Below are positions 1-5,220 of a DNA stretch of 6,973 nt, one piece after another. Below the pieces are notes generated by a model. It searched no databases and was not told the DNA's origin. It was given only the letters and a program-made list of their open reading frames with translations. Positions within the stretch are counted from its first letter, which is position 1. Each line of letters begins with the position of its first letter. The stretch lies in contig CAMIIY010000103.1 in assembly GCA_946221045.1 (NCBI GenBank), positions 1-6,973 on the forward strand, written 5' to 3'. The position numbers and the translations under genes were made by a program. This DNA is from an uncultured Oceanospirillaceae bacterium. Its GTDB lineage: Bacteria > Pseudomonadota > Gammaproteobacteria > Pseudomonadales > Balneatricaceae.

Positions 1-651
1 GATATAAATATGACTACCCGCCATATGGCAATCCGCGCAGGAATGATTCAACTGACCACGTTTACTGTAAAAGAAGCGCTTACCGGCTTCATAGGCCGCC
101 AGCGCACGGGGATCATCAGACGGTATTTCAATTGCAAAGGGTTTGCCTCTTGATGTCCAGGCAAGATAGGCAGAGATCTGGGCCAGCGGCCCCTTTTTCC
201 AGGGATAAGGCTGCTCACCGTTTTTTTCGCGGCACTCATTGATCTCAAGCTCCAGCGTTTTAACCTGCCCCTCTTCAGCATTCCAATAGGGATAATGCTG
301 CCTGATACCTATGCCGCCATTGGGAAAACAGCTGGCATAGGTTTGACCGTTGGCAAACGGGGTATTAAACAGCTCTTCGCCGGTTTCAAGATCAAATTCG
401 TAGGGAGGAAACTCCTCAAGTGCTTCCCACTGTTCACGTGAAGCGGCATCCAGCGCATAAATGCCCTGGTTGTAATCTGCTAATGCAACCGAAGGAAAGC
501 GTTTTTGATAATAGGCTTGCAATGCAAGCCTGTCCGCTTCGGGGTCACTTGAGCTGGCGACGGTCTGCGCCAGTGCCAAGGGAACACAACCCAGCAGAAA
601 AGCGGTAAGAATCCCTCCGTGGATGCACTGAGTCCTGTTTCTCTGCAACAT
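1..651 (-). CDS. soxA: SoxA, c-type cytochrome subunit of SoxAX (3' end cut off by the window)
   Basis: SoxA pairs with SoxX in the periplasm and oxidatively couples thiosulfate to the SoxY cysteine. 217 residues are visible, and the reading frame is open to the window edge. A Sec signal peptide is seen (hydrophobic residues about 13-28, probable cleavage after the ALA at 26-28). One heme motif is present, CADCH at 205-209, which is the C-terminal-domain heme. In the N-terminal domain, where diheme SoxA carries CxxCH, the sequence reads SCFPNGG around C108, with a second lone cysteine at C140. This matches monoheme SoxA, where these cysteines are thought to form a disulfide. The catalytic cysteine ligand near the C-terminus lies outside the window. 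The start is the only ATG that keeps the signal peptide. It is 4 bp after the soxZ stop and has no clear Shine-Dalgarno, so translational coupling is likely. Identity is secure from motifs and from soxZ next to it. Confidence 0.95.
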   Translation of the reverse strand, partial: MLQRNRTQCIHGGILTAFLLGCVPLALAQTVASSSDPEADRLALQAYYQKRFPSVALADYNQGIYALDAASREQWEALEEFPPYEFDLETGEELFNTPFANGQTYASCFPNGGIGIRQHYPYWNAEEGQVKTLELEINECREKNGEQPYPWKKGPLAQISAYLAWTSRGKPFAIEIPSDDPRALAAYEAGKRFFYSKRGQLNHSCADCHMAGSHIYI

Positions 652-655
652 AAAT

Positions 656-973
656 TTAACGAATTTTTGCCACTTCGGTAGCCGACTTGCCGGTATTTTC
701 TTTCCAGCTGATCAGCAGCTCCTCACCTTCCGCACCGCCAAGGAAAGTAAACGAGAAATAGGGATTTTTTGAGACCGGAGTGCTCATATTGGCCGCAAAC
801 ACCACCTGTCCGGCGTGTTCCACTGACAGTTCCTGCAGATAAAGTGCCGGTATGGTTTCTCCGGTGGTTTTATCTTTCCGCTGGCCGGTTTCCATAATGT
901 GCTTGGCCATCATTTTGACCTGGGTTTTATCACCCATTGCTTTCGCTTTTACTTTGATAATGCCTTCAGCCAT
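656..973 (-). CDS. soxZ: SoxZ, sulfur-carrier partner subunit of SoxYZ
   Basis: This is a 105-residue protein, the usual SoxZ size. It forms the beta-sandwich partner of SoxY in the SoxYZ carrier, which holds sulfur intermediates during thiosulfate oxidation. Family features visible are the N-terminal KVKAK segment, the HIMETGQRKDK stretch (about 25-35) and the C-terminal LLISWKENTGKSATEVAKIR-like end. There is no signal peptide, as expected: SoxZ is exported by the Tat system bound to SoxY. A strong GGGGAG ribosome-binding site (plus-strand 980-985) sits 6 nt before the ATG. The gene starts 23 bp after the soxY stop and ends 4 bp before soxA, so the genes are almost certainly co-transcribed. 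Confidence 0.97.
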   Translation of the reverse strand: MAEGIIKVKAKAMGDKTQVKMMAKHIMETGQRKDKTTGETIPALYLQELSVEHAGQVVFAANMSTPVSKNPYFSFTFLGGAEGEELLISWKENTGKSATEVAKIR

Positions 974-996
974 CGTCTGCTCCCCAGAGATTTCGA

Positions 997-1455
997 TTAT
1001 CCGCCACAGCCACCAATGGTCACTTTAACCTCTTTCACTGCGCTGTAGAGTTTGCCTTCGGCTTTAACAACGGCGGTGATTTTTGAGGTTTTACCCATCC
1101 GAATCCGGGTTGAGATATCTGCATCGGTGCCGGGCGGCAGCATAAATTCCACCGCCAGCGGCGTCGGATTATCTTCTACAAAAAGGCTGATAGTCTCTAC
1201 ACCCGGCAGCGTAGAACTGACCGTAACCGGCACCACTGCACCATTCTCGGCAATATCCGGCGCTTTCAGCATAATGTCTGGGCTCGGCTGAGGTTCGCCC
1301 CCCAGCAGTTCCTGCATTGCCGTACCCTGATCTTTAGCCCGAAAGGCTTTTTCATTCCAGGCGGCAAATGCCAGACGAGGTAATAATACGCCCATACCCA
1401 CCAGCGTAGCGCCTGATGCTATGGCTTTTATTACCGAGCGTCGTGTCATACTCAT
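997..1455 (-). CDS. soxY: SoxY, sulfur-carrier protein with C-terminal GGCGG swinging arm
   Basis: SoxY covalently carries thiosulfate-derived sulfur on a cysteine near its C-terminus, moving it between the SoxAX, SoxB and other Sox enzymes. The 152-residue protein ends in IGGCGG, and C150 is the carrier cysteine. The N-terminus has a twin-arginine signal: TRRSVIK at 4-10, a hydrophobic stretch to about residue 30, and probable cleavage after AFA (29-31). This agrees with Tat export of folded SoxYZ. The frame is open further upstream (to 1515), but the ATG at 1455 is chosen because an AAGGAG site lies 6 nt before it and because the Tat motif then falls at the very N-terminus. An ATG two codons later (1449) is a less well spaced alternative. 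Confidence 0.97.
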   Translation of the reverse strand: MSMTRRSVIKAIASGATLVGMGVLLPRLAFAAWNEKAFRAKDQGTAMQELLGGEPQPSPDIMLKAPDIAENGAVVPVTVSSTLPGVETISLFVEDNPTPLAVEFMLPPGTDADISTRIRMGKTSKITAVVKAEGKLYSAVKEVKVTIGGCGG

Positions 1456-1461
1456 TCGGTA

Positions 1462-1467
1462 CTCCTT
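1462..1467 (-). promoter_or_regulatory. Ribosome-binding site that sets the soxY start
   Basis: The minus-strand sequence AAGGAG lies 6 nt before the ATG at 1455. It decides between this start, the upstream in-frame ATG at 1515 (which would overlap soxX and bury the Tat signal) and the ATG at 1449. Confidence 0.85.
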
Positions 1468-1492
1468 CGTCAGGCATGCACCTGAACTCAGC

Positions 1493-1846
1493 TTAAAACT
1501 GGTAGATATATTCAACTACCGCATCAATTTCTTGTTCTGACAGTATCCAGTGTTTTCCGAAGGGCGGCATCAGCGTTTGCGGATTCTTGCGGGTTGCATC
1601 CCACACCTGAGCCCTCAGATAACGTTTATCCGGGTAACGGGCCTGCATATTCAGCATCGGCGGCCCCTGGTGACCTGCCAGTTCGGCATCCGGATCATTC
1701 ACCGCATGGCAGGCGATGCAGTTACCCAACGACTTATCGAGAAACACCTGTTTACCCAAGGCGATCAGCGCAACCTGATCATCCGCCCAGCTGTTGCTGA
1801 TAAAGCAAACCGCACAGAGTGTTAAACCGGTCATCCATCTGACCAT
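1493..1846 (-). CDS. soxX: SoxX, monoheme c-type cytochrome subunit of SoxAX
   Basis: SoxX receives electrons from SoxA during thiosulfate attachment to SoxY and passes them to the respiratory chain. The 117-residue protein has a Sec signal peptide (hydrophobic about 6-20, probable cleavage after SWA at 19-21). It has one heme-binding CIACH motif (C43, C46, H47) and a LMPPFG motif in which M93 is the likely distal heme ligand. Length and motif order fit a small single-domain SoxX. The frame is open to 2014, but residues encoded upstream do not resemble a signal peptide. The ATG at 1846 is preceded by a TTGGAG site at 6 nt. It is the first gene of the visible operon, 37 bp before soxY, so the sox promoter should lie in 1847-2143. 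Confidence 0.95.
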   Translation of the reverse strand: MVRWMTGLTLCAVCFISNSWADDQVALIALGKQVFLDKSLGNCIACHAVNDPDAELAGHQGPPMLNMQARYPDKRYLRAQVWDATRKNPQTLMPPFGKHWILSEQEIDAVVEYIYQF

Positions 1847-1852
1847 GTAATA

Positions 1853-1858
1853 CTCCAA
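1853..1858 (-). promoter_or_regulatory. Ribosome-binding site that sets the soxX start
   Basis: The minus-strand sequence TTGGAG lies 6 nt before the ATG at 1846. It supports this start over the upstream in-frame ATGs at 1915, 1957 and 2014, and it places the signal peptide at the N-terminus. Confidence 0.8.
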
Positions 1859-2042
1859 CTCAGATCCCGCAACATATAACCGCACGTTTATTATTAGATG
1901 CCTGAATTCAACCATGTAGCTCACCTCAACCGCAACCCGGTGCGCCAGGCAACTCATTCTGTCACGGCCAGAAACACTTTCCTGATGGGACGCAAAAAAT
2001 GACAGGGGGTTCAATCTTGCGCACTTCTGACAGTGCTGATGA

Positions 2043-2094
2043 TGCAGTCTGCAACAGCCATCGGCTCACTGCAGGTGGTTCAGTTGCAGTGCAG
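2043..2094. repeat. Cluster of TGCAG/CTGCA half-sites with a perfect 7-bp inverted repeat
   Basis: TGCAG occurs in one or the other orientation at 2043-2047, 2049-2053, 2069-2073 (overlapping 2070-2074), 2085-2089 and 2090-2094. Two dyads result: TGCAG-T-CTGCA (2043-2053) and CACTGCA-N11-TGCAGTG (2067-2073 with 2085-2091). The second abuts the candidate -35 box of the downstream gene. This is consistent with an operator for a dimeric regulator, but no specific regulator is recognised. Confidence 0.4.
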
Positions 2095-2111
2095 AGTCAG
2101 CCGATTAGAAT
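2084..2111 (+). promoter_or_regulatory. Candidate sigma-70 promoter for the M48 lipoprotein gene
   Basis: TTGCAG (2084-2089) and TAGAAT (2106-2111) are separated by 16 nt. The -10 matches the consensus in five of six positions, the -35 in only three. It would give a leader of about 25 nt. The ribosome-binding site of the gene is weak (AGTAGG-like, about 11 nt from the ATG). Confidence 0.35.
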
Positions 2112-2143
2112 GACTGAGAACTGTGTAGTAGGTATCAAAAACC

Positions 2144-3151
2144 ATGCGAATATTTTTATTGTTGCTGTTAGGCACCTGTGTTCTGTTATCGGGCTGCGGC
2201 ACAGCACCACCGCTGGAACCGGTAGACGCAGACGCCATCAAGCAGGAGCAGCAACAGCAAACTGTAGCCGCGCTACGGCATACCGCACAGCAACGTATTC
2301 GCTTGCACTCTGTTGCCTATCCAATCCTGATAGGGGTTGCACAGACACATTGTGCCAATGAACAACGCTACAGCCTGGGTTTGATGCTGCATCAGATGCA
2401 AACCTACCCGGAGCAGCAGCAATCGGCGGTCAAAGCGCTCTATGGTTCACTGCAACACCCTACCCTGTTGCATGTTCTGCCCGCCTCCTCCGCGGTAGAT
2501 AAACTGCACCCCGGTGACAGCATCCTCCGCATTAACCAGCAACCTGCAGGCTCATCGTTATCACACACTTTGCAACAGATAGAGGCCGCCATTGCAAAGG
2601 GACAGACCGTCAGCCTGACCATTCAACGCGATGGCCAAATTCTGGAACAATCGCTCAGCCCAAAACCGACCTGTCATTATCCAGTCCGTTTCAGCCGCAG
2701 TGACAGTGTGAATGGTTATGCTGATGGTCAGAACATTACCATCAATGCCGGCATGCTGCGGTTTGCCAATGATGCCGAATTAGCACTGATCATCGCCCAC
2801 GAACTGGCGCACAATGTACTGAAACACACCCGAACCGAAGTGCAGCGTGTGACATTGGCAGGACTGGTGGATCTGATGCTGATCAGTAGCGGTATTCCCA
2901 GCCCCGGGATTGCGATGGGACTGGCAGGTAACCTGGGGCTGGAAACCTTCGAATTACAGGCGGATCGGCTGGCCATTGAGATGCTGGCGACTGCGGGTTA
3001 TCCCCTTGATGGGCTGGCGGATTTCTGGCGTCGCCTGGGCAGAGAGTATCCACACAGCATTCATAGCAAAGGGGTGGAATCACACCCCGGTACGGCTGAA
3101 CGCTACCTGCGTATGCAGCAGTACATTCTCAAATTTCAAACAGGCCTTTAA
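2144..3151 (+). CDS. M48-family zinc metalloprotease lipoprotein with PDZ-like segment
   Basis: This is a predicted membrane-anchored peptidase of the cell envelope, 335 residues. The N-terminus is a lipoprotein signal with lipobox LSGC, and C18 would be lipidated. A glutamine-rich linker follows (34-39). Residues about 105-172 resemble a PDZ domain (LHPGDSILRINQQP at 121-134, then a beta-rich end). The protease domain follows: HELAH at 219-223 (H219 and H223 zinc ligands, E220 catalytic), third ligand E270 in the ELQAD motif (270-274), and the conserved SHP at 313-315 before the final helix. E. coli relatives LoiP, YcaL and BepA act in outer-membrane protein quality control, and a similar role is inferred here. 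The PDZ part could select unfolded C-termini. The gene is divergent from sox and followed by a strong terminator, so it is probably monocistronic. The substrate is unknown. Confidence 0.9.
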   Translation: MRIFLLLLLGTCVLLSGCGTAPPLEPVDADAIKQEQQQQTVAALRHTAQQRIRLHSVAYPILIGVAQTHCANEQRYSLGLMLHQMQTYPEQQQSAVKALYGSLQHPTLLHVLPASSAVDKLHPGDSILRINQQPAGSSLSHTLQQIEAAIAKGQTVSLTIQRDGQILEQSLSPKPTCHYPVRFSRSDSVNGYADGQNITINAGMLRFANDAELALIIAHELAHNVLKHTRTEVQRVTLAGLVDLMLISSGIPSPGIAMGLAGNLGLETFELQADRLAIEMLATAGYPLDGLADFWRRLGREYPHSIHSKGVESHPGTAERYLRMQQYILKFQTGL

Positions 3152-3195
3152 ATACTCTGTTTGCAGATGGCTATCACTGGATGGTCGATTCGCGG

Positions 3196-3322
3196 TATAC
3201 TGGGTCCAGACTGCAGCAATTAAGCACTCAGGCATAAGCCGATGCATCGCTGCTGGAATTTCAAGTTCCCGAATACCGTCGCACGTTGCTGTTCAACAGC
3301 CTTTTCTGCGACGGTTTTTTTT
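3196..3322 (+). ncRNA. Possible small RNA or structured 3' UTR ending at the intrinsic terminator
   Basis: Between the protease stop (3151) and the terminator there are 123 non-coding bases with structure. A TATACT -10-like box lies at 3196-3201, with no good -35. After it come a split stem (CCA plus GCAGC at 3206-3217 pairing with GCTGCTGG at 3249-3256), an inner GGC-ATAA-GCC hairpin (3231-3240), an unpaired linker and the terminator hairpin with a U8 tail. A transcript starting near 3207 would be about 115 nt, in the shape of an Hfq-type small RNA. It matches no family I know. It could equally be the 3' UTR of the protease mRNA. Confidence 0.3.
3275..3322 (+). terminator. Rho-independent terminator, plus strand
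   Basis: A perfect 9-bp stem, ACCGTCGCA (3275-3283) with TGCGACGGT (3307-3315), runs into eight T residues (3315-3322). The 23-nt loop contains its own small hairpin, GCTGT-TCA-ACAGC (3288-3300). It would end transcripts from the M48 gene or from the candidate small RNA. There is no T tract on the other side, so it should not terminate the convergent minus-strand gene, whose stop is 6 bp away. Confidence 0.88.
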
Positions 3323-3328
3323 GTCCGC

Positions 3329-4192
3329 TCAAAGCTGCTCTAACTGATAACCCGCTGATTCAAGCGCCCTCAGCAAACCATCCGGACCCACCAGGTGCGC
3401 AGCCCCCACCAGCACCATCTCTATCGGATCTGTGGCCAGATAAGCCTCAATTTTCGGTAGCCAGACACGGTTTCGATTTACCAACAGAGACTGATATACC
3501 TCAGGGTAGGCCTGTTGCATGTCACGAATAACCGCATGCTCAAGCAGATCAACATCGCCGGCCTTCCAGGCCAGTACGATTGATCTCATCAAACCTTCCG
3601 TTTCTTTCAGGTCCGACAGTGACTGACGGATAAACGCTTCTTCATGCCCCACGCCTAACTGCGCGATATAGCTGATATGCGCCGTCACAGGCTCTAATCC
3701 GGCAGTGCTTTTATCCTGTGACTGTGCACGTTTGTAAAAGTAGATATCAGGTCCGGCTGTCTGAATACCCAGGCGCTTAAATTCCGAGGTCAGCAGGGTG
3801 AGCATCACACCCGCCGGCTTCAGCGTGAGGAAGGTATCCGGCGCTAACTGACGCTCCAGCGCAAAAGCTGTCAGTTCCGCATAGAGCGATTCTGACAAGT
3901 ACTGACGCAGGGTTTCCCCAGCCGGATACAGCAGTTGCTGCATCATCTGCAACTGAACCTGAGGCTGTTGTAATTGCCCCAGATCAGTTTCCAGCACCAC
4001 CATTTCTGACGCCTGATACGCCCGTTCAAATGCTTTGGGTAGCGGCCAGTCTGCTTCTGCCAGAATATGAATCGTGCCAGCCACATAAAGTGTCCTCTCA
4101 CCCTGAGAGACTTTCCACACCGGGCCTGCTGCCAGAGCGGGCAATGCCAGCAAGCTTAACAACAGAGGTAGCAGTCGAAGATACCTGCGCAT
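3329..4192 (-). CDS. Secreted TraB/GumN (PrgY, TIKI-related) family protein
   Basis: The 287-residue protein has a clear Sec signal peptide (hydrophobic residues about 6-20, probable cleavage after LAA near 22). Family motifs in order are GTIH (39-42, after a VYVAG-like strand), LETD (67-70), a GLE segment (165-167), the NRNRVW stretch (239-244) and the C-terminal GAAH (263-266). The paired GxxH motifs and the glutamate are the proposed metal or catalytic residues of this superfamily, which includes eukaryotic TIKI metalloproteases. Most bacterial members have no tested function. The frame is open to 4255, but the ATG at 4192 has a GGGAG site 9 nt upstream and starts the signal peptide properly. 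The gene is convergent with the M48 lipoprotein and divergent from the two-receiver gene. I see no terminator of its own. Confidence 0.88.
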   Translation of the reverse strand: MRRYLRLLPLLLSLLALPALAAGPVWKVSQGERTLYVAGTIHILAEADWPLPKAFERAYQASEMVVLETDLGQLQQPQVQLQMMQQLLYPAGETLRQYLSESLYAELTAFALERQLAPDTFLTLKPAGVMLTLLTSEFKRLGIQTAGPDIYFYKRAQSQDKSTAGLEPVTAHISYIAQLGVGHEEAFIRQSLSDLKETEGLMRSIVLAWKAGDVDLLEHAVIRDMQQAYPEVYQSLLVNRNRVWLPKIEAYLATDPIEMVLVGAAHLVGPDGLLRALESAGYQLEQL

Positions 4193-4201
4193 TTGTGAAT
4201 A

Positions 4202-4206
4202 CTCCC
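4202..4206 (-). promoter_or_regulatory. Ribosome-binding site that sets the TraB-like gene start
   Basis: The minus-strand sequence GGGAG lies 9 nt before the ATG at 4192. It favours this start over the in-frame ATG at 4255, which would add 21 residues ahead of the signal peptide. Confidence 0.65.
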
Positions 4207-4299
4207 GAAAAAAGCGATGCTTACACACTAGCACAGGGTGACATACAGATCTCACTGTGTCCGCCGATAATAAAAAAGCTAACTGACTGGGATCTATTT

Positions 4300-5103
4300 A
4301 TGGCTGTTAACCCTCACCTGTCTCCGGCTGACCTGCATATTCTCTTAGCCGAACCCTCTGCTGTGCAGCGTAAAATCATCGGTAATGAACTCTTTGTCGC
4401 CCAGATAACAAGTATTGATGAAGCCGACAGCATTCTGACCACACTGGAGATTGCCCAGAGGCAGGTACCCGACCTGATCATCAGCGCCCTGCATTTTGCC
4501 GATGGTTCAGCCTTTGATCTTCTGCAGCAACTGCGGGCAAACGACACCACAGCAGAGATCCCTTTTATGCTGGTTTCAAGCGAAACCCGACAGGAGCAGC
4601 TTGAACAGTTCAAACAGGCGGGTGTTATTGCCATATTGCCAAAACCCTTTAAACCCGATGACCTGACCACCGCATTGCGTGCAACCCTCGACCTGCTCAG
4701 CCAGTCGGAATTAACGCTGGAATACTATGAACCTGATCAGTTACGGGTACTGATTGTGGATGACAGTAAAATGGCCCGTAAACTGATACGGCGTGTACTG
4801 ACCGGCCTTGGCATTGAGCATTTCACAGAAGCAGAAGACGGCTCACAGGCCATTGCCCTGTTGCAGGCTGAAACCTTTGATCTGGTGGTGACTGACTACA
4901 ATATGCCGGAGGTGAATGGCCTGGAACTGACTGATTTTATCCGCCACTCAGCCCAACACGCTCACCTGCCCATTTTAATGGTCAGCAGCGAAGCCAATCA
5001 GGCCCATCTGCAGAACATCAGCCGTGCCGGTGTCAACGCCCTGGCCGATAAGCCATTTGAGCCCAATACGATTCGCCAAATATTGACCCGAATTCTTGGC
5101 TGA
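4300..5103 (+). CDS. Tandem receiver-domain response regulator, first receiver degenerate, no output domain
   Basis: This 267-residue cytoplasmic signalling protein is made of two CheY-like receiver domains. Receiver 1 (about 11-133) keeps the fold signature and the switch residues S93/S94 and K115 (LPKPF). It has EP (18-19) in place of the acidic pair, and A63 where the phospho-acceptor aspartate should be (IISALHFADG), so it should not be phosphorylated. Receiver 2 (about 147-267) is complete: D154-D155, acceptor D199 in VVTDYNMP, S229/S230 and K251 in ADKPF. No DNA-binding, GGDEF or other effector domain follows, so it probably works by protein contact. The partner kinase is not in the window. 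The start at 4300 has a GGGA site 7 nt upstream; the frame is open to 4030 but that part overlaps the TraB-like gene antisense. The gene may be cotranscribed with nothing, since deaD has its own promoter. Confidence 0.9.
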   Translation: MAVNPHLSPADLHILLAEPSAVQRKIIGNELFVAQITSIDEADSILTTLEIAQRQVPDLIISALHFADGSAFDLLQQLRANDTTAEIPFMLVSSETRQEQLEQFKQAGVIAILPKPFKPDDLTTALRATLDLLSQSELTLEYYEPDQLRVLIVDDSKMARKLIRRVLTGLGIEHFTEAEDGSQAIALLQAETFDLVVTDYNMPEVNGLELTDFIRHSAQHAHLPILMVSSEANQAHLQNISRAGVNALADKPFEPNTIRQILTRILG

Positions 5104-5106
5104 GAG

Positions 5107-5134
5107 TTGTTGTATACAGGGTTATCTGTATAAT
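5107..5134 (+). promoter_or_regulatory. Sigma-70 promoter of deaD
   Basis: A perfect TATAAT (5129-5134) follows a TTGTTG -35 (5107-5112) at 16 nt. It starts only 3 bp after the stop of the two-receiver gene. The predicted start site near 5141 gives a leader of about 80 nt before the deaD ATG. Confidence 0.7.
5113..5132. promoter_or_regulatory. Operator-like dyad overlapping the deaD promoter
   Basis: TATACAG (5113-5119) and CTGTATA (5126-5132) form a perfect 7-bp inverted repeat with a 6-nt spacer. It covers the spacer and most of the -10 box, where a bound repressor would block RNA polymerase. The half-sites resemble LexA half-sites but are in the opposite order (ACAG-N6-CTGT rather than CTGT-N8-ACAG), so I do not call it a LexA box. 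Confidence 0.4.
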
Positions 5135-5140
5135 TTGCGC

Positions 5141-5220
5141 TTTCCTACCCGAACAGGACTCCTGACGCTGTCAACGCTGACTGCGCTGTGCCTGTTCATT
5201 CCAAACAGGTACACCATCGC
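5141..5220 (+). promoter_or_regulatory. deaD 5' leader with competing hairpins around the ribosome-binding site
   Basis: The leader contains AACAGG-type segments at 5152-5157 and 5204-5209, and their complement CCTGTT at 5191-5196, with a further CCTG at 5161-5164. The late pair forms a hairpin (5187-5196 with 5204-5213, ten pairs including one G-U, 7-nt loop). Its 3' arm contains the only Shine-Dalgarno-like AGGT (5207-5210). The early pair (GAACAGG 5151-5157 with CCTGTTC 5191-5197) excludes it and would free that site. This is the layout of a translational switch; E. coli csdA is known to be cold-inducible with a long leader. The function here is inferred. Confidence 0.4.

Larger units (their letters stand above)
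1847..2143. promoter_or_regulatory. Divergent intergenic region between soxX and the M48 lipoprotein gene
   Basis: These 297 bp separate two divergently transcribed genes and must hold the promoters for both. For sox (minus strand) I see only a poor sigma-70 candidate, TACATG with a 17-nt spacer before AATAAT in the 1880-1920 area, and I do not trust it. For the plus strand a better candidate lies at 2084-2111 and a TGCAG-rich dyad cluster at 2043-2094; both are listed separately. The region contains no convincing small gene. Confidence 0.5.

Noticed and set aside
1932..1947. Sigma-54-like element on the minus strand upstream of soxX (TGG and TTGC boxes)
   Set aside because: The GG and GC elements are 11 nt apart, whereas sigma-54 promoters need 10, and the -24 box is not otherwise a good match.
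1847..2014. N-terminal extension of SoxX
   Set aside because: The frame stays open, but the added residues do not look like a signal peptide, and they would push the real signal sequence to the interior. The ATG at 1846 has the good ribosome-binding site.
3240..3249. Ten-base palindrome CGATGCATCG
   Set aside because: A single short palindrome of this length is expected now and then by chance; it is noted only as part of the possible small RNA.
4232..4259. CRP-like dyad (GTGA and TCAC arms) between the TraB-like and two-receiver genes
   Set aside because: The spacing is 10 nt rather than 6 and the outer arms are asymmetric, so it does not fit a CRP/FNR-type site.
5104..5119. LexA (SOS) box upstream of deaD
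   Set aside because: Only the right half (ACAG) fits; the left half reads GAGT where CTGT is required. The nearby dyad has the half-sites in the wrong order.
5188..5220. In-frame GTG start giving deaD eleven extra residues
   Set aside because: No Shine-Dalgarno sequence precedes it, and DeaD proteins normally begin as the ATG start does.
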